Of a DNA stretch of 64,000 nt, positions 18,301 through 29,150 are shown piece by piece. Position 1 is the first letter of the stretch. Each line of letters opens with the position of its first letter. The stretch is taken from assembly GCF_000612545.2 (NCBI RefSeq), contig NZ_CP097800.1, forward strand, positions 62,001 through 126,000. The letters are read 5' to 3'. This stretch comes from Streptomyces sp. PCS3-D2. GTDB lineage: Bacteria; Actinomycetota; Actinomycetes; Streptomycetales; Streptomycetaceae. The notes under the pieces were generated by a model. The model saw only the letters and a program-made list of their open reading frames with translations. It did not search any database and was not told the DNA's origin. The position numbers and the translations under genes are program-made.

Positions 18301-18702
18301 TTCCCAGGAGGCTTCGAGGAGCAGCCGCTGCTGCGGGTCCATGGCCAGGGCCTCGCGCGGGGAGATGCCGAAGAAGCCGGGGTCGAAGGCGGTCGCGTCG
18401 TGGAGGAAGCCGCCCTCGCGGACGTAGAAGGTGCCGGGGGCGTCGGGGTCGGCGTCGAAGCCTCCCTCGACGTCCCAGCCGCGGTCGTCGGGGAACGGCG
18501 AGACCGCGTCGCGTTCCTTGAGCAGCAGCTCCCACAGGTCTTCCGGGGTACGTACGCCGCCGGGGTAGCGGCAGCTCATGGCCACGATGGCGATGGGTTC
18601 GGCGGAGTCGTCGCGGAGCCGCCGGTTCTCCTGCCGCAGGCGCTGGTTGTCCAGCAGCGAGGCGCGCAGGGCGGCGACCACCTGGTCCGTGTCGGTGGGC
18701 AT
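12361..18702 (-). CDS. Type I PKS E: final module KS-AT-DH-KR-ACP-TE (module 11)
   Basis: This 2113-residue protein performs the last extension and releases the macrolactone. Order and rough residues: N-terminal docking coiled coil 1-30; KS 36-456 (Cys207, with NLSHT where NIGHT is usual); AT 576-919 (GHSQGE, Ser664; YASH at 764, methylmalonyl type); DH with HxxxGxxxxP from His972 and Asp1147; KR from 1445 (LDD B-type motif, Tyr1591); ACP Ser1766; thioesterase with GSSSG (Ser1964) and His2084 in GDHFS. The KR nucleotide loop reads SGGGALAA instead of the usual TGGTGALG, one residue short. Expected chemistry is C2-methyl with a C2=C3 double bond, then lactonisation. The ATG at 18702 follows AAGGAG and gives a normal-length docking region. 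A GTG at 18741, overlapping the PKS D stop by 8 bp, is the alternative start. The AT core belongs to a nearly identical set shared with modules 4, 8 and 10. Confidence 0.96.
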   Translation of the reverse strand: MPTDTDQVVAALRASLLDNQRLRQENRRLRDDSAEPIAIVAMSCRYPGGVRTPEDLWELLLKERDAVSPFPDDRGWDVEGGFDADPDAPGTFYVREGGFLHDATAFDPGFFGISPREALAMDPQQRLLLEASWEAVERAGIDPLTLRGSRTGVYTGVINSDYASRLGRVPDELEGFLGTGTIPSVASGRIAYALGLEGPAITLDTACSSSLVAVHLACQGLRSGDTTLALAGGVTVMSTPGLYVGFSRQRGLAPDGRSKSFSATADGAGFGEGLGLLLLERLSDARRAGHPVLAVIRGSAVNQDGASNGLTAPNGPAQQRVISGALAHAGLAPDEVDMVEAHGTGTTLGDPIEAQALLATYGQGRPAGRPLWLGSLKSNLSHTQAAAGVGGVIKSVLAMRHGTMPRTLHVDRPSPRVDWTEGAVALLTEATPWPETGRPRRAGVSSFGASGTNAHLILEEAPSAPAGSTDATGTPVDEPGEPVPAPAAVPWVLSARTPGALRDQAAALHERVVAEPGLSAADIGHSLTAGRSRFAERAVVVGADRGELLAGIAALSRGAASADVTTGSGPVPGRTVLVFPGQGSQWVGMAAELLAGSVVFAGRMAECERALSPFVDWSLVEALGSGELLGRVDVVQPVLWAVMVSLAEVWRSFGVVPDAVVGHSQGEIAAACVAGGLSLEDGARVVALRSRAVGVLAGRGGMASVPLPVDAVRERLAGWTGRLSVAAVNGPSSTVVSGDADAVAELVAEFVEEGVWARLIEVDYASHSSHVEEIHEQLLADLEDITPRSGAVPYYSSVTGGLLDTKALDAEYWYRNLRQTVEFERATRALLAAGHRVFIESSPQPALMYGIEDTAADAGAPETVVLGTLRRGAGGPRRLQLALAEAHVRGLRVDWQALFEGTGARRVDLPTYAFQRSRYWLDSLPADRDPAATGQAAADHPLLGAAVELPEEAGTLFTGRLSLAVHPWLADHAVAGSVIVPGAALVELAAHAGRSLGCALVEELTLAAPLVLPGDAADDHAVQLRVRVGADDGTGRRPVEFHSRPETAADQPWTRHATGTLGPWDPSGDQADQADTPGAWPPPGAVPLDVEALYELLEVRGVAYGPAFRGLNAAWRAADGIHAEVALPEELPGTGPAGFGVHPALLDAALQTTGLREGAATVENADGVPLPFSWQRVAIDTSDAPVLRVHLRSDGPDAVTARITDPSGRTVATVGSLTLRTASAAALRASSGSVFHVGWTPVTAASGPRPVTRWGLLGPRDERLLPDGFPVEPPPVTPDALLLICPPSAGSGTPDSPGADAPGPDPTAVHAVASQVLDRLQAHLADDTTARTPLVVLTRGATGPLGTRPQSADLGAAAVWGLLRAAQLEHPDRFVLLDTEGPDAAGLADALSGLLAAGEPQAALRDGVLYAPRLIRPSALAAIAPVASAPEAPSGSRAFGSSEGTVLLSGGGALAAVLARHLVAAHGVRHLRVLSRRGADAPGIPELTAELAAAGAELTATRCDVSDREELAAALADIPARHPLCAVVHTAGVLDDGLLEGLTGERMAAVLRPKLDAARHLDRLTRGADLSAFVVFSSAAGVLGSPGQASYSAANAALDALAAERRRLGLPGLSLAWGPWERQSGMTAELDGAERRRIDRRGARGLSDEEAMALLDAVCAADASDPGDGSPVVLAHLDLTVRGDGPVHPMLRPLVRRRPGAAAGAKGMPGTAAAALRHRLDTAADAQERELILSELVLAQAAEVLGHADAGALSATVPFLSVGFDSLTAVELRNRLAAVTGLRLRPSAVFDSGTPAELAARLATAATEGTASPGPAAPDTDHTEDTGHTEDADPASVLFRQACALGRIDEGIALLKNASALRPAFHSGDDLAAAGTGPRILRLNERADAPVIVCFGSIVALGGAHQYARFAARFRDRYAVTALDAPGFTPEEELPADMSALVEFQAATLLRELPGRTLVLAGSSSGGTLAHGVAAELERRGAGPAAVVLLDTYLSDNQGITQFNDVLLGGMFAREDRAAPMDGTRLTAMGGYFRLLDDWKPPAVRAPVLLVRASAPLGRPSAEAGDWRSSWATADTVVDVPGDHFSIMEQHVATTGDAVADWLGTTLRTPGHL
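16389..16980 (-). repeat. Homogenised AT-domain tract, copy in module 11
   Basis: This part of the module 11 acyltransferase is almost identical at DNA level to tracts in modules 10, 8 and 4. Long stretches, for example from about 16590 to 16970, match nearly base for base, while the flanking KS-AT linker and AT C-terminus diverge. Codons inside the tract favour TTG, TTT, TGT and GAT, unlike the C-ending codons around it. Confidence 0.85.
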
Positions 18703-18733
18703 GGCGTTCGGCTTCTCCTTCTGCGGCTGTCGG

Positions 18734-21700
18734 TCAGTCACGTGTGCCGCCCAGGGCCATCCGGACGAGGTCGTCGACGGTCATGCCGTCGATGTCGGCG
18801 GCGGGGGCCGGTGTCTCCGGCCGGTCGGCGAGGCTCAGGAGGGCGTCGAGCAGGCCTGCCCGGCGCAGTGCGGCGGGCGGGATGGTGGCGAGCAGCGAGC
18901 TGATCTCGTGGTCCCCTGGGTCCGCCGTGACCGCCGTTCCTGCCGTCCCCGTGCCGCCGGGTGCGTCGGGTACGAGGCGCCCGGCGAGGTAGCCGGCGAC
19001 GGCGGCCGGGGTGGGGTGGTCGAAGACCAGGGTCGCGGGCAGCCGGCGGCCGGTGGCGGCGCTGAGCCGGTTGCGGAGTTCGACCGAGGTGAGCGAGTCG
19101 AAGCCGAGGTCCTTGAACGCCTGGTCGGGGTCGACGGTCCCGGCTCCGCCGTGGCCGAGGACGTCCGCGACCCGGCCCTGTACCAGTTCGAGCAGGGTGG
19201 CGACGCGTTCCTCGGAGGTGAGGGCGGTGAGCCTGCGGCGCAGCGAGTCCGCTTCGGCAGCGTCCGCTCCGGAGGCCGGGCGGCGTGCGGTGCCGGGGAC
19301 GAGGCCGGAGAGCAGGGCCGGGACGGGTGCGGTCCGGGCGGCCGTCCGCAGCCGGCCGAGGTCGATCTTGACCGGGACGAGCAGCGGTTCGTCGAGGGTG
19401 AGCGCCGCGTCGAGCAGGGCCAGGCCCTCGTTGCTGCCGATGGCCGCGGTACCGTCCCGGGACATGCGCCGCAGGTCGGCGGCGGTGAGCGTGCCGGTCA
19501 TGGCGCCGCGGCGCTCCCACAGGCCCCAGGCGAGGGACTGGGCGGGCAGCTGCCGGGCCCGGCGCTGCTGGGCGAGCGCGTCGAGGAAGGCGTTGGCTGC
19601 CGCGTAGTTGCCCTGTCCGGCGTTGCCGACCGTGGCGGACGCGGAGGAGAACAGGACGAAGGCGGACAGCGGCAGGTCGCGGGTGAGGGCGTGCAGGTGG
19701 AGGGCGGCGTCGACCTTGGGCCGCAGTACGTGGCCCATCCGCTCGGGGGTCAGCGACTCGACCGTTCCGTCGTCCAGGACGCCGGCCGCGTGCACGACCG
19801 CGCTCAGCGGACGCTCGGCGGGGATCGCGGCGAGCAGGGCGGCGAGGGCGTCCCGGTCCGCGACGTCACAGGCTGCCACGTCCACCAGGGCGCCGAGTCC
19901 GCGCAGTGCGGCCGCGAGGTCGGCGAGGCCCGGGGTATCGGCGCCGCGCCTACCGACGAGCAGCAGGTTCCGCACCCCGTGCACGGTCACGAGGTGCTGC
20001 GCCACCAGGCTGCCGAGGGCTCCGCCGGCCCCGGTGACGAGGACGGTTCCGCCTGCGGCGGCGATGCCGGACGGCGTCTCGGGGTCCGGGTCCGGGTCCG
20101 GGTCCGAGGGGCTGGTGGCCCTGGTGAGGCGGGCGGCGAGGAGTTCTCCGTCGCGTATGGCCAGCTGGGGTTCGGCTGCGGCCAGGGCCCGGGGCAGCAG
20201 GCCGGTCACGGCGGCCGGGTCGTCGGTATCGATGAGCAGGAAGCGGTCCGGGTGCTCGGACTGGGCGGAGCGGACGAGCCCGCGGACCGCGGCACCGGTG
20301 AGGTCGGTGACGTCCTCACCGGCCGCCGTGGCGACCGCGCCCCGGGTGACGAGGACGAGCCGGGTGCCGTCGTCCCACCGCGGGTCGGCCAGCCATTCCT
20401 GGATGAGCCGCAGGGCATCGTCCAGCGCGGCGTGCACGGACGCGGCGTCGGGCGGGGACGGGAGCTGCGGGGTGTGGTCGCACCAGGACAACACCGCGGC
20501 GGGCGACGGAGCTCCGCCGTCGACCGCGGCGGCGAGCGCGGCCAGGTCCGGATGGCTGTCCGAGAAGAGGTCCGGGCCCCCGAGGACGGTCCAGTGTCCG
20601 AGCGGGTCGCCGGGTGCGCCGACGGGCGCCGCCGACCACTCCAGCCGGTAGAGGGATTCAGGGCCGCCAGGGCGGAGGGCGTCGAGGTCGATCGGGCGGA
20701 CGGCGAGCGCCTCGACGGACGCGACCGGGAGGCCGTTCGGGTCGGCCGCGTCGATCGACACCGACCCGTCCGGCCGGAAGCCGAGCCGTACCCGGAGCGC
20801 GGTGGCGCCGGAGGCGTACAGCCTGACTCCGCTCCAGGAGAACGGCAGTCCGGCGGAAGGACGCTCCCGGCCCGGCCCGGCCTCCGGATCGGCGCGCAGG
20901 AACAGTCCCTGGAGGGCTGCGTCCAGCAGCGCCGGGTGCACGCCGAAGGCGGAGGCGGACCGGTGCTGGTCCTGGGGCAGGCGAACCTCGGTGAAGACCT
21001 CATCGCCCCGGCGCCAAGCGGTGGTGACCCCGCGGAAGGCGGGTCCGTACCTGTAGCCGGAAGCGTCGAACCGCTCGTACAGGTCGTCGACCGGGATCGG
21101 GACGGCCCCGGGCGGGGGCCAGGAACCGGCGTCGTCGGGTGCGGGCGCGGGCTTGCGCGGCGTGGCGTCGGCGGTGAGTGCGCCGGTCGCGTGCGCGGTC
21201 CACTGCGGGGTCGCCGCGTCCTCGCGGCAGGAGAACAGATCCAGGGAGCGGCTGCCGTGCGCGTCCTCGGCGCCGACCCGCACTTGCAGCCGTACGGCGG
21301 TGTCGGCGGGAATCAACAGCGGTGTCTGGAGCGTCAGTTCCTCGACCGTGTGGCAGCCGACCTCATCCGCGGCGCGTACGGCCAGTTCCGCGAAGGCCGC
21401 CCCGGGGAGCAGGACCGTTCCGGCCACGGCGTGGTCGGCGAGCCAGGGGTGCGTACGCAGCGACAGCCTCCCGCTGAGCAGCAGTTCGCCCGTGTCCGCC
21501 AGCTCGATGGCAGCCCCGAGGACGGGGTGGTCGGCCGGGTCGAGCCCGGCCGCACCCACATCGGCCGCCGCGGTGGGCGCCGGCTCGGGCCAGTAGCGGG
21601 TGCGTTGGAAAGCGTACGTCGGCAGCTCGACCCGCCGCGCCCCCGGAAACGCCCCCGACCAGTCCACGCCCACACCGCGTTCCCAGGCCCGGCCCACCGC

Positions 21701-24700
21701 ACGCAGCACCTGATCGAGACCACCCTCACCACGACGCAGAGTGCCGAGCACCGCGGCGTCCACACCCGCGGCCTCCACCGACTCCGCCACGGCCACGCCC
21801 AGCACCGGGTGGGCGCTGGCCTCGATGAAGACGCGGTGCCCGCTGTCCAGCAGCGCACGGGTCGCCTCCTCGAAGCAGACCGTCTCCCGCAGGTTGCGGT
21901 ACCAGTACTCCGCATCCAGAGCCTTCGTATCCAGCCAACCACCCGTCACCGTCGAGAAGAACGGCACCGAACCCGAGCCCGGCGCCACCCCGGCCAGATC
22001 CGCGAGCAACTGCTCACGGATCTCCTCCACATGCGAAGAATGCGAGGCGTAATCGACCTCGATCAGGCGCGCCCGCACCCCCTCCTCCACGAACTCCGCC
22101 ACCAGTTCCGCGACCGCGTCCGCATCACCCGACACCACCGTGGACGAAGGCCCGTTGACCGCGGCCACCGACAGACGACCATCCCACCCGGCGATCCGCT
22201 CCCGCACCGCGTCCGCAGGCAGCGGCACCGACGCCATCCCACCCCGACCCGCCAACACCCCCACCGCACGCGAACGCAACGCCACCACCCGAGCCCCATC
22301 CTCCAGGCTCAAACCACCCGCCACACACGCAGCCGCGATCTCACCCTGCGAATGACCCACCACCGCATCCGCCGTCACGCCATAGGACCGCCACACCTCC
22401 GCCAACGACACCATCACAGCCCACAACACCGGCTGCACCACATCAACCCGCCCCAGCAACTCCCCCGACCCCAACGCCTCCACCAACGACCAATCCACAA
22501 ACGGCGACAAAGCCCGCTCACACTCCGCCATCCGCCCCGCAAACACCACCGACCCAGCCAACAACTCCGCAGCCATCCCCACCCACTGCGACCCCTGCCC
22601 CGGAAACACCAACACCGTGCGGCCGTCCACCGTGCGCCCGCCGTCCCAGGCCTGTGCGTCGGCGTCGGCGTCGGCCAGTTGGTCCAGCAGGGTGCGGAGT
22701 CGGTCTGCGTCGCCGATCAGGGCTTTGCGGTGCTCGAAGGAGGTGCGGGCGTGCAGCGCGGAGCCGATGTCGCGGGGGTCCGCTGCGGGGCTGCCGTCGA
22801 GGTGGCGGCGCAGGCGGTCGGCCTGGGCCCGCAGGGCCTGCGGGCTCTTGGCCGACAGCAGCCAGGGCACCGCGGGCAGCGGGGTGCGGGCGACCGGCGG
22901 GCCGTCGTCCTCAAAGGGGGTGTGTTCGAGGATGGTGTGGACGTTGGTACCGCTGAGGCCGAAGGAGGACACACCGGCCCGGTACGGGCGGTCGTGCGCC
23001 GGCCAGAGCTGCTGCTCGGTCGCGAGGGCGAGCGCGCCGCGGGTCCAGTCGACGTGGCCGGACGGCCTGCCGACGTGCAGGGTGCGGGGCACCTCGCCGT
23101 GTCGCATGGACAGCACCGTCTTGATGACCCCTGCCACGCCCGATGCCGCCTGGGCGTGGCCGAGGTTGGACTTGAGCGAGCCGACCAGCAGGGGCCGGTC
23201 GGCGGGCCGGTCCTGCCCGTACGTCGCCAGCAGGGCCTGCGCCTCGATGGGGTCGCCGAGGGTGGTGCCGGTGCCGTGCGCCTCCACCACGTCCACCTCG
23301 GACGCCGTCAGGCCCGCGTCCGCGAGCGCCGCCCGGATGACCCGCTGCTGGGAGGGGCCGTTGGGCGCGGAGAGGCCGTTGCTGGCGCCGTCCTGGTTGG
23401 TGGCCGAACCACGGACCACGGCCAGGACGGGGTGCCCGTTGCGCCGGGCGTCCGAGAGACGTTCCAGCAGCAGGACGCCGACGCCTTCGCCCATGCCCAT
23501 GCCGTCCGCGTCGTCTGAGAAGGCCTTGCAGCGGCCGTCCTCGGCGAGTCCGCGCTGACGGGAGAAGCTGATGAAGGCGCCGGGGGTGGCCATCACGGCG
23601 ACGCCGCCGACCAGGGCGAGGGAGCAGTCTCCGCCGCGCAGGGCCCGGCCGGCGAGGTGCATCGCGACGAGGGAGGAGGAGCAGGCCGTGTCGATGGTCA
23701 CGGCGGGGCCTTCCAGGCCGAGGGTGTAGGCGACCCGGCCGGACACGACACTGGGGGCGCTACCGGTGAGGAGGTGGCCGTCGCCTTCTTCCGACTGGGC
23801 GACGACGGCGGCGTAGTCGGCGTAGTTGACGCCGGTGAACACTCCGGTGCGGCTGCCGCGCAGGGCGACGGGGTCGATGGAGGCGCGCTCGATGGCTTCC
23901 CAGGTGGTTTCCAGGAGCATCCGCTGCTGGGGGTCCATGGCCACCGCTTCGCGCGGGGAGATGCCGAAGAATTCGGCGTCGAAGTCGGCGGCGTCGTGCA
24001 GGAAGCCGCCGCGCCGGGTGGTGGAGGTGCCGGGGTGGTCGGGGTCGGGGTCGTAGAGCGCTTCGATGTCCCAGCCGCGGTCGGTGGGGAAGTCCGAGAC
24101 GGCGTCGCCGCCTTCGGCGAGCAGCCGCCACAGGTCTTCGGGGGTACCGATGCCGCCGGGGAAGCGGCAGGCCATGGACACGATCGCGATCGGCTCGTCG
24201 TCGGGTACGGGGGCGGGCGCGGCGGTGCCCGAGGGGTCGGTGTGCGCCGTGGCGGTCTGCAGGCCGAGGAGTTCCGCGCGGATCTCCTCGGCGAGGGCGG
24301 TGGACGAGGGGTGGTCGAAGATCAGGGTGGACGGCAGCCGCAGTCCGGTGGCGGTGTTGAGCCGGTTGCGGAGTTCGACCGCGGTGAGGGAGGCGAATCC
24401 CATGTCCTGGAAGGCCTTGCCGGGCCGGATCGCGTCCACGGTGGGGTGGCCGAGGACGGCGGCGGCGTGGGTGCGGACCAGGTCGAGCAGCAGGCGGCGC
24501 TGTTCGGATGCGCCGAGGGCGGCGAGCCGTTGCCGCAGCTGTGCGGCGGCGGGTGCCTCGGTGTCGCCGGTCGTCTCGTCCAGGGCGCGGCGGGCTTCGG
24601 GGATGCCGGTGAGCAGCGGGCTGGGGCGGGTGGAGGTGAAGACGGCGGCGAACCGCTCCCAGTCGACGTCGGCGACGGCGAGTACGGTCTCGTCGTCGTC

Positions 24701-27700
24701 CAGTGCCTGTTGCAGGGCGTGGACGGCGAGGTCGGGGGCGATCCGGGGCAGGCCGTGCTGCTCCAGTTTGAACAGGTCGGCGTCTTCTCCGGCGATGCGG
24801 TCCTGCCACGGGTTCTCGGCCTGCCAGATGCCCCAGTCGACGGTGGTGGCGGTGAGGCCGCGGGCCCGGCGGTGCTGGGCGAGGGCGCCGAGGTAGGCGT
24901 TGGCCGCGGCGTAGGCGCCGTGGTCGCCGCTGCCCCAGACTCCGGCGATGGAGGAGAACAGGACGAAGGCGTCGAGTTCCCGGTCGAGGAGGGCGTCGAG
25001 GTGTTCGGCTCCGGAGGCCTTGGCGGCGACGATCTGTTCGAACGCGGACATGGGTGTGCCGTCGAGCGGTGCGAGCGCGACGAAGGCGGCGGCGTGGACG
25101 ACGGCGGTGACCGGGTCGCCCGCCGTCTCCAGGCCGGTGAGCAGGGCCGCCACGTCCTGGCGGTCCGCCAGGTCGCAGACGGGCAGGGTGAGCCGTACGC
25201 CGAGGGCGTCGAGTTCGGCGGCGAGTTCGGCCGCGCCGGGTGCCTGGGGGCCGCGGCGGCCCGGCAGGACGAGGTGGGTGGCGCCGCTGCGTGCGAGCCA
25301 GCGGGCGAGGTGCGGGCCGACGGCGCCAGTGCCGCCGGTCAGCAGGACGGTGCCGCGGGGCTTCCAGGGCTTCGTACGGCCGTCGTTCCGGGGGGCGTGG
25401 CGGAGGCGGCGGGCCAGCAGGCCGGAGGCGCGCAGGGCGAGCTGGTCCTCGCGGCCGGTGCCGCCGTCCGGGCCGGGGCCCGCGCCGGAGGCCGTGAGGA
25501 CGGCGGCGAGCCGGGTCCGGGCGCGGGCGTCGAGGTCCGACGGCAGGTCGACGAGTCCGCCCCAGCGGGCGGACAGTTCGAGCGCGGCCACCAGTCCGGT
25601 GCCCCAGACCAGCGCCTGGCGAGGGTGGGTGACCGGGTCGTCCGCGCCCGTGGACACGGCTCCGGTGGTGGCGCACCAGAGGGGTGCCGTGAGGGCGAGG
25701 TCGCCCAGGGCCTGGACGAGGGCGACGGTGAGGGCCGTTCCGGTGGGCAGGGCCGGGTGGTTCGGGTGGGGCCGGTCGGCGACGGCGAGCAGCGAGAGCA
25801 CGCCGGTCGGGACGCGGTCGCCGAGCGCGGCGGCGAGGGTGTCCGCGAGGTCCGCGCGGCGGACGGCGCCGGCGCTGGCTTCGGCCGTCACGACGGTGGC
25901 GCCCGCTTCGGTGAGGGCCAGGACCGGGCCGCGGACCCGTTCGTCGTCGCCGTGTCCGGCGGGCAGTACGACGAGCCAGGTGCCTGCGGTAGTGGCGGCG
26001 GGCGGGTCGGGCAGGGGCTGCCAGTCGATGCGGTAGCGCCAGGAGTCGATGATGCTCTCGTCGCGCCGCTGCCGGCGCCAGTCGCGCAGGGCGGGCAGGA
26101 CGGGGGCGAGGGCGTCCTGGTCGACGGCCAGGTGGGCGGCGATCTCGCCCGGGGCCTCGTGGTCGATCATGTGCCAGAAGGCGGTGTCGTGCGGGTCGGC
26201 GGCCGGGCGGGCGTCGGGCGACGGCTCTGGCTCCAGCCAGTAGCGCCGCAGCTGGAAGGGGTATCCGGGCAGGGCCGTGGGGCGGGCGCCGGTGCCGGCG
26301 AACACCGCGGACCAGTCGACGGCCGCACCCGCCACCCACAGTTCGGCCGCCGAGCGCAGCGCCCGGCGCAGTCCGCCGTCGTCGCGGCGCAGGGTGCCGA
26401 CGACGACGGGCGGCTCCGCGACGCCGGTGGCCTCGGCGGTGTCCTGGAGGGCCATGGTCAGCACCGGGTGCGGCGACACCTCGACGAAGACCTCGTGGCC
26501 CTGCTCGACGAGGGACCGTACGGCCGCGTCGAAGCGGACGGTGCCGCGGAGGTTGCGGTACCAGTAGTCGGCGTCCATGGCCGTGGTGTCGAGCCGGTCG
26601 CCGGTGACGGTGGAGAACAGCGGGATGCGGGCCGCCAGCGGGCGTACGCCGGCCAGCGCGGCCAGCACCTCGGACCTGATCCGCTCGACCTGCGCCGAGT
26701 GCGAGGCATAGTCGACGGGGACCGCCCTGGCCCGTACGCCCCGGGTCGCGCAGTGGGTGAGCAGTTCGGCGAGTGCCCCGGTCTCCCCCGAGACGACCAC
26801 GGCGGCGGGCCCGTTGACGGCGGCCACGGACAGCTTCTCGGCCCAGGGGGCGATCTCGGCGCGGACCCGGTCCTCGGGCAGGGACACGGCGACCATGCCG
26901 CCGAGTCCGGCCAGCGCCCGGATGGCCCGGCTGCGCAGGGCGACGACCGTCGCGCCGTCCTCCAGGGACAGGGCTCCCGCCACCACGGCGGCGGCGATCT
27001 CGCCCTGGCTGTGCCCGACCACGGCGTCGGGCCGGACGCCCCAGGAGTCCCAGTGCGCGGCCAGGGACACCATCACCGCCCACAGCACCGGCTGCACCAC
27101 GTCCACCCGTTCCAGGGAGGGTGCCCCGGGCGCGCCGTCCAGGACGTCGAGGAGCGTCCAGTCGACGTGGGCGGAGAGGGCCGCGTCGCAGGCGGCGAGC
27201 CGGTCCCGGAAGACGGGGCTGGTGGCGAGCAGGTCCCGGGCCATGCCGGCCCACTGGGAGCCCTGGCCGGGGAACACCAGGGCGGTCCGGCCCTCGACGA
27301 CCCGACCGGTGCCGGTGACGACGTCGGCGGGCACGGCCGGGACGGGGCCGGGGGCCATGCCGCCGGGAAGGTCCAGGTCCGGCACGGACAGGGCGGCGAG
27401 CCCGTGCAGCAGGGCGGGGTGTCCGTCGCCGATCACCACAGCCCGGTGTTCGAAGGCGGCCCGGGTGGTCGCCAGCGAGAACCCGATGTCGGCCGGCCGG
27501 GCGGGCGCGTCCGTGGCGAGGCGGGCGCGCAGCCGGGCCGCCTGGTCACCGAGCGCGGCCTCGGTACGGCCGGACAGCACCCAGGGCAGCACGGCGGCGG
27601 GCTGACGGCCCGCATCGGCCGCGGGTTCCGGGCCGCCGGCCGCGGGTTCCTTCCCGGCGGCCGGTTCCGGCTCCGGCGCCTGTTCGAGGACGACGTGCGC

Positions 27701-29032
27701 GTTGGTGCCGCTCATGCCGAAGGAGGACACACCGGCCCGGCGCGGCCGGTCGACGGCGGGCCAGTCGCGGGTCTCGGTGAGCAGTTCGACGGCGCCCGAG
27801 GACCAGTCGGCGTGCGGGGTGGGCGCGTCCACGTGCAGGGTGCGGGGCAGGACGCCGTGGCGGAGGGCGAGGACGGTCTTGATGACCCCGGCGACCCCGG
27901 CGGCGGCCTGGGTGTGGCCGATGTTCGACTTCAGCGACCCCAGCCACAGCGGCCGCCCCTCGGGCCGGTCCTGACCGTACGTGGCCAGCAGCGCGTCGGC
28001 CTCGATCGGGTCGCCGAGGGTGGTGCCGGTGCCGTGCGCCTCGACCGCGTCCACGTCTTGGGCGGCGAGGCCCGCGTCGGCGAGGGCGGCCCGGATGACG
28101 CGCTGCTGGGAGGGGCCGTTGGGGGCGGTGAGGCCGTTGCTGGCGCCGTCCTGGTTGACCGCCGAGCCGCGCAGTACGGCCAGGACCGTACGGCCGTTGC
28201 GCCGTGCGTCGGACAGCCGCTCCAGCAGCAGCATCCCCACGCCCTCGCCCCAGCCGGTGCCGTCGGCCGCCGCCGCGAACGGCTTGCAGCGGCCGTCGGG
28301 GGACATCGCGCCCTGCCGGCTGAACTCGACGAACACCGCGGGCAGCGCCATCACGCTGACCCCGCCGGCGAGCGCGAGCGAGCACTCGCCGGCCCGCAGC
28401 GCCCGCGCCGCCAGGTGCAGCGCCACCAGCGAGGCCGAGCAGGCGGTGTCCACGGTGACGGCGGGGCCTTCGAGGCCGAGCGCGTAGGACACCCGCCCGG
28501 ACATCACGCTCATCGAGTTCCCCGTCATCAGGAACCCCTGGACGGCTTCGGCGGCGCCGGCGCCCAGCGTCGCGTACCCCTGGTCGATGGCCGCCGCGTA
28601 CACGCCGGTGCGGCTGCCCCGCAGGGTGAGCGGGTCGATGCCGGCCTGCTCGACGGCCTCCCAGGACGCCATCAGCAGCAGCCGCTGCTGCGGGTCCATG
28701 GCGACCGCCTCACGGGGCGAGATGCCGAAGAATTCCGGGTCGAAGTCCGCCGCGCCGTCCAGGAACGCCCCCCGGCCGGGGACCGTGCCGCCGGCCGGCC
28801 AGGCGGCCTCCCAGCCCCGGTCGCCGGGAACGGGCCCGATGGTGTCGCGGCCTTCGGCGAGCAGCTCCCACAGGTCTTCCGGGGTGCGGACGCCGCCGGG
28901 GAAGCGGCAGCTCATCGCCACGATCGCGATCGGCTCGCTGCTCCGGGCCTCGGCCTTCCGGAGGCGCTGCCGGGTGTCCCGCAGGTCGATGGTCACCCGG
29001 TTGAGGTAGTCGCGCATCCTCTGGTCGCTCAC
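18734..29032 (-). CDS. Type I PKS D: modules 9 (KS-AT-KR-ACP) and 10 (KS-AT-DH-KR-ACP)
   Basis: This 3432-residue protein starts with GTG at 29032, giving a docking helix (RMRDYLNRV) before the first KS. Module 9: KS about 33-460 (Cys198 in TACSAS), AT 581-930 with GHSQGE (673) and YASH (775), a dimerisation element (FWHMID...) instead of a DH, A-type KR from about 1000 (NADPH motif 1227, Trp in GVWGS, Tyr1372) and ACP Ser1548. The usual DSL of this ACP is ASL. Expected: C6-methyl, C7-hydroxyl. Module 10: KS about 1610 (Cys1784), AT 2137 with Ser2228 and YASH 2328, DH with HxxxGxxxxP from 2534, B-type KR (LDD) from 2994, ACP Ser3313. Expected: C4-methyl, C4=C5. The C-terminus ends in a short DDLVRMAL docking tail different from the tails of PKS A-C, matching the different N-terminus of PKS E. 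Confidence 0.96.
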   Translation of the reverse strand: MSDQRMRDYLNRVTIDLRDTRQRLRKAEARSSEPIAIVAMSCRFPGGVRTPEDLWELLAEGRDTIGPVPGDRGWEAAWPAGGTVPGRGAFLDGAADFDPEFFGISPREAVAMDPQQRLLLMASWEAVEQAGIDPLTLRGSRTGVYAAAIDQGYATLGAGAAEAVQGFLMTGNSMSVMSGRVSYALGLEGPAVTVDTACSASLVALHLAARALRAGECSLALAGGVSVMALPAVFVEFSRQGAMSPDGRCKPFAAAADGTGWGEGVGMLLLERLSDARRNGRTVLAVLRGSAVNQDGASNGLTAPNGPSQQRVIRAALADAGLAAQDVDAVEAHGTGTTLGDPIEADALLATYGQDRPEGRPLWLGSLKSNIGHTQAAAGVAGVIKTVLALRHGVLPRTLHVDAPTPHADWSSGAVELLTETRDWPAVDRPRRAGVSSFGMSGTNAHVVLEQAPEPEPAAGKEPAAGGPEPAADAGRQPAAVLPWVLSGRTEAALGDQAARLRARLATDAPARPADIGFSLATTRAAFEHRAVVIGDGHPALLHGLAALSVPDLDLPGGMAPGPVPAVPADVVTGTGRVVEGRTALVFPGQGSQWAGMARDLLATSPVFRDRLAACDAALSAHVDWTLLDVLDGAPGAPSLERVDVVQPVLWAVMVSLAAHWDSWGVRPDAVVGHSQGEIAAAVVAGALSLEDGATVVALRSRAIRALAGLGGMVAVSLPEDRVRAEIAPWAEKLSVAAVNGPAAVVVSGETGALAELLTHCATRGVRARAVPVDYASHSAQVERIRSEVLAALAGVRPLAARIPLFSTVTGDRLDTTAMDADYWYRNLRGTVRFDAAVRSLVEQGHEVFVEVSPHPVLTMALQDTAEATGVAEPPVVVGTLRRDDGGLRRALRSAAELWVAGAAVDWSAVFAGTGARPTALPGYPFQLRRYWLEPEPSPDARPAADPHDTAFWHMIDHEAPGEIAAHLAVDQDALAPVLPALRDWRRQRRDESIIDSWRYRIDWQPLPDPPAATTAGTWLVVLPAGHGDDERVRGPVLALTEAGATVVTAEASAGAVRRADLADTLAAALGDRVPTGVLSLLAVADRPHPNHPALPTGTALTVALVQALGDLALTAPLWCATTGAVSTGADDPVTHPRQALVWGTGLVAALELSARWGGLVDLPSDLDARARTRLAAVLTASGAGPGPDGGTGREDQLALRASGLLARRLRHAPRNDGRTKPWKPRGTVLLTGGTGAVGPHLARWLARSGATHLVLPGRRGPQAPGAAELAAELDALGVRLTLPVCDLADRQDVAALLTGLETAGDPVTAVVHAAAFVALAPLDGTPMSAFEQIVAAKASGAEHLDALLDRELDAFVLFSSIAGVWGSGDHGAYAAANAYLGALAQHRRARGLTATTVDWGIWQAENPWQDRIAGEDADLFKLEQHGLPRIAPDLAVHALQQALDDDETVLAVADVDWERFAAVFTSTRPSPLLTGIPEARRALDETTGDTEAPAAAQLRQRLAALGASEQRRLLLDLVRTHAAAVLGHPTVDAIRPGKAFQDMGFASLTAVELRNRLNTATGLRLPSTLIFDHPSSTALAEEIRAELLGLQTATAHTDPSGTAAPAPVPDDEPIAIVSMACRFPGGIGTPEDLWRLLAEGGDAVSDFPTDRGWDIEALYDPDPDHPGTSTTRRGGFLHDAADFDAEFFGISPREAVAMDPQQRMLLETTWEAIERASIDPVALRGSRTGVFTGVNYADYAAVVAQSEEGDGHLLTGSAPSVVSGRVAYTLGLEGPAVTIDTACSSSLVAMHLAGRALRGGDCSLALVGGVAVMATPGAFISFSRQRGLAEDGRCKAFSDDADGMGMGEGVGVLLLERLSDARRNGHPVLAVVRGSATNQDGASNGLSAPNGPSQQRVIRAALADAGLTASEVDVVEAHGTGTTLGDPIEAQALLATYGQDRPADRPLLVGSLKSNLGHAQAASGVAGVIKTVLSMRHGEVPRTLHVGRPSGHVDWTRGALALATEQQLWPAHDRPYRAGVSSFGLSGTNVHTILEHTPFEDDGPPVARTPLPAVPWLLSAKSPQALRAQADRLRRHLDGSPAADPRDIGSALHARTSFEHRKALIGDADRLRTLLDQLADADADAQAWDGGRTVDGRTVLVFPGQGSQWVGMAAELLAGSVVFAGRMAECERALSPFVDWSLVEALGSGELLGRVDVVQPVLWAVMVSLAEVWRSYGVTADAVVGHSQGEIAAACVAGGLSLEDGARVVALRSRAVGVLAGRGGMASVPLPADAVRERIAGWDGRLSVAAVNGPSSTVVSGDADAVAELVAEFVEEGVRARLIEVDYASHSSHVEEIREQLLADLAGVAPGSGSVPFFSTVTGGWLDTKALDAEYWYRNLRETVCFEEATRALLDSGHRVFIEASAHPVLGVAVAESVEAAGVDAAVLGTLRRGEGGLDQVLRAVGRAWERGVGVDWSGAFPGARRVELPTYAFQRTRYWPEPAPTAAADVGAAGLDPADHPVLGAAIELADTGELLLSGRLSLRTHPWLADHAVAGTVLLPGAAFAELAVRAADEVGCHTVEELTLQTPLLIPADTAVRLQVRVGAEDAHGSRSLDLFSCREDAATPQWTAHATGALTADATPRKPAPAPDDAGSWPPPGAVPIPVDDLYERFDASGYRYGPAFRGVTTAWRRGDEVFTEVRLPQDQHRSASAFGVHPALLDAALQGLFLRADPEAGPGRERPSAGLPFSWSGVRLYASGATALRVRLGFRPDGSVSIDAADPNGLPVASVEALAVRPIDLDALRPGGPESLYRLEWSAAPVGAPGDPLGHWTVLGGPDLFSDSHPDLAALAAAVDGGAPSPAAVLSWCDHTPQLPSPPDAASVHAALDDALRLIQEWLADPRWDDGTRLVLVTRGAVATAAGEDVTDLTGAAVRGLVRSAQSEHPDRFLLIDTDDPAAVTGLLPRALAAAEPQLAIRDGELLAARLTRATSPSDPDPDPDPETPSGIAAAGGTVLVTGAGGALGSLVAQHLVTVHGVRNLLLVGRRGADTPGLADLAAALRGLGALVDVAACDVADRDALAALLAAIPAERPLSAVVHAAGVLDDGTVESLTPERMGHVLRPKVDAALHLHALTRDLPLSAFVLFSSASATVGNAGQGNYAAANAFLDALAQQRRARQLPAQSLAWGLWERRGAMTGTLTAADLRRMSRDGTAAIGSNEGLALLDAALTLDEPLLVPVKIDLGRLRTAARTAPVPALLSGLVPGTARRPASGADAAEADSLRRRLTALTSEERVATLLELVQGRVADVLGHGGAGTVDPDQAFKDLGFDSLTSVELRNRLSAATGRRLPATLVFDHPTPAAVAGYLAGRLVPDAPGGTGTAGTAVTADPGDHEISSLLATIPPAALRRAGLLDALLSLADRPETPAPAADIDGMTVDDLVRMALGGTRD
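21905..22618 (-). repeat. Homogenised AT-domain tract, copy in module 10
   Basis: This is the second member of the nearly identical AT tract. Similarity to the module 8 copy continues further downstream in the reading direction, through the AT C-terminus to about 21607, so modules 8 and 10 share the longest tract. The sequence around the YASH codons also matches module 4 closely. Confidence 0.85.
23217..23497 (-). repeat. KS-domain tract of module 10 shared with module 4
   Basis: About 280 bp of the module 10 ketosynthase (around the HGTGTT motif and the NQDGASNGL region) matches 55150-55430 in module 4 with only scattered differences. Both copies share the less common replacement RGSATNQDG where most KS domains here have RGSAVNQDG. 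This looks like a recent conversion or duplication between these two modules. Confidence 0.7.
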
Positions 29033-29150
29033 TGGACACCGCTGCTTTCGTCTCGGGCTGCTCGTACTCGGGTCTCGTCTCGGGGTGCGCGGGGTGCGCG
29101 TACGGCTTCTACGGCGGGTGCGGCGCGGGCGGCGCGGTCCGGTCGGCCGG
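29033..29150. other. 118-bp spacer between PKS C and PKS D
   Basis: This is the widest gap inside the visible PKS operon. It holds small direct repeats (TCGTCTCGGG at 29048-29057 and 29075-29084; GGGGTGCGC twice around 29082-29099) but no hairpin of note and no clear ribosome binding site for the GTG start of PKS D. An internal promoter is possible but unsupported. Confidence 0.5.

Noticed and set aside
18703-18741. GTG start for PKS E at 18741, overlapping the PKS D stop by 8 bp
   Set aside because: It is possible through translational coupling, but the ATG at 18702 has AAGGAG upstream and gives a standard-length docking helix, so the longer form is less likely.
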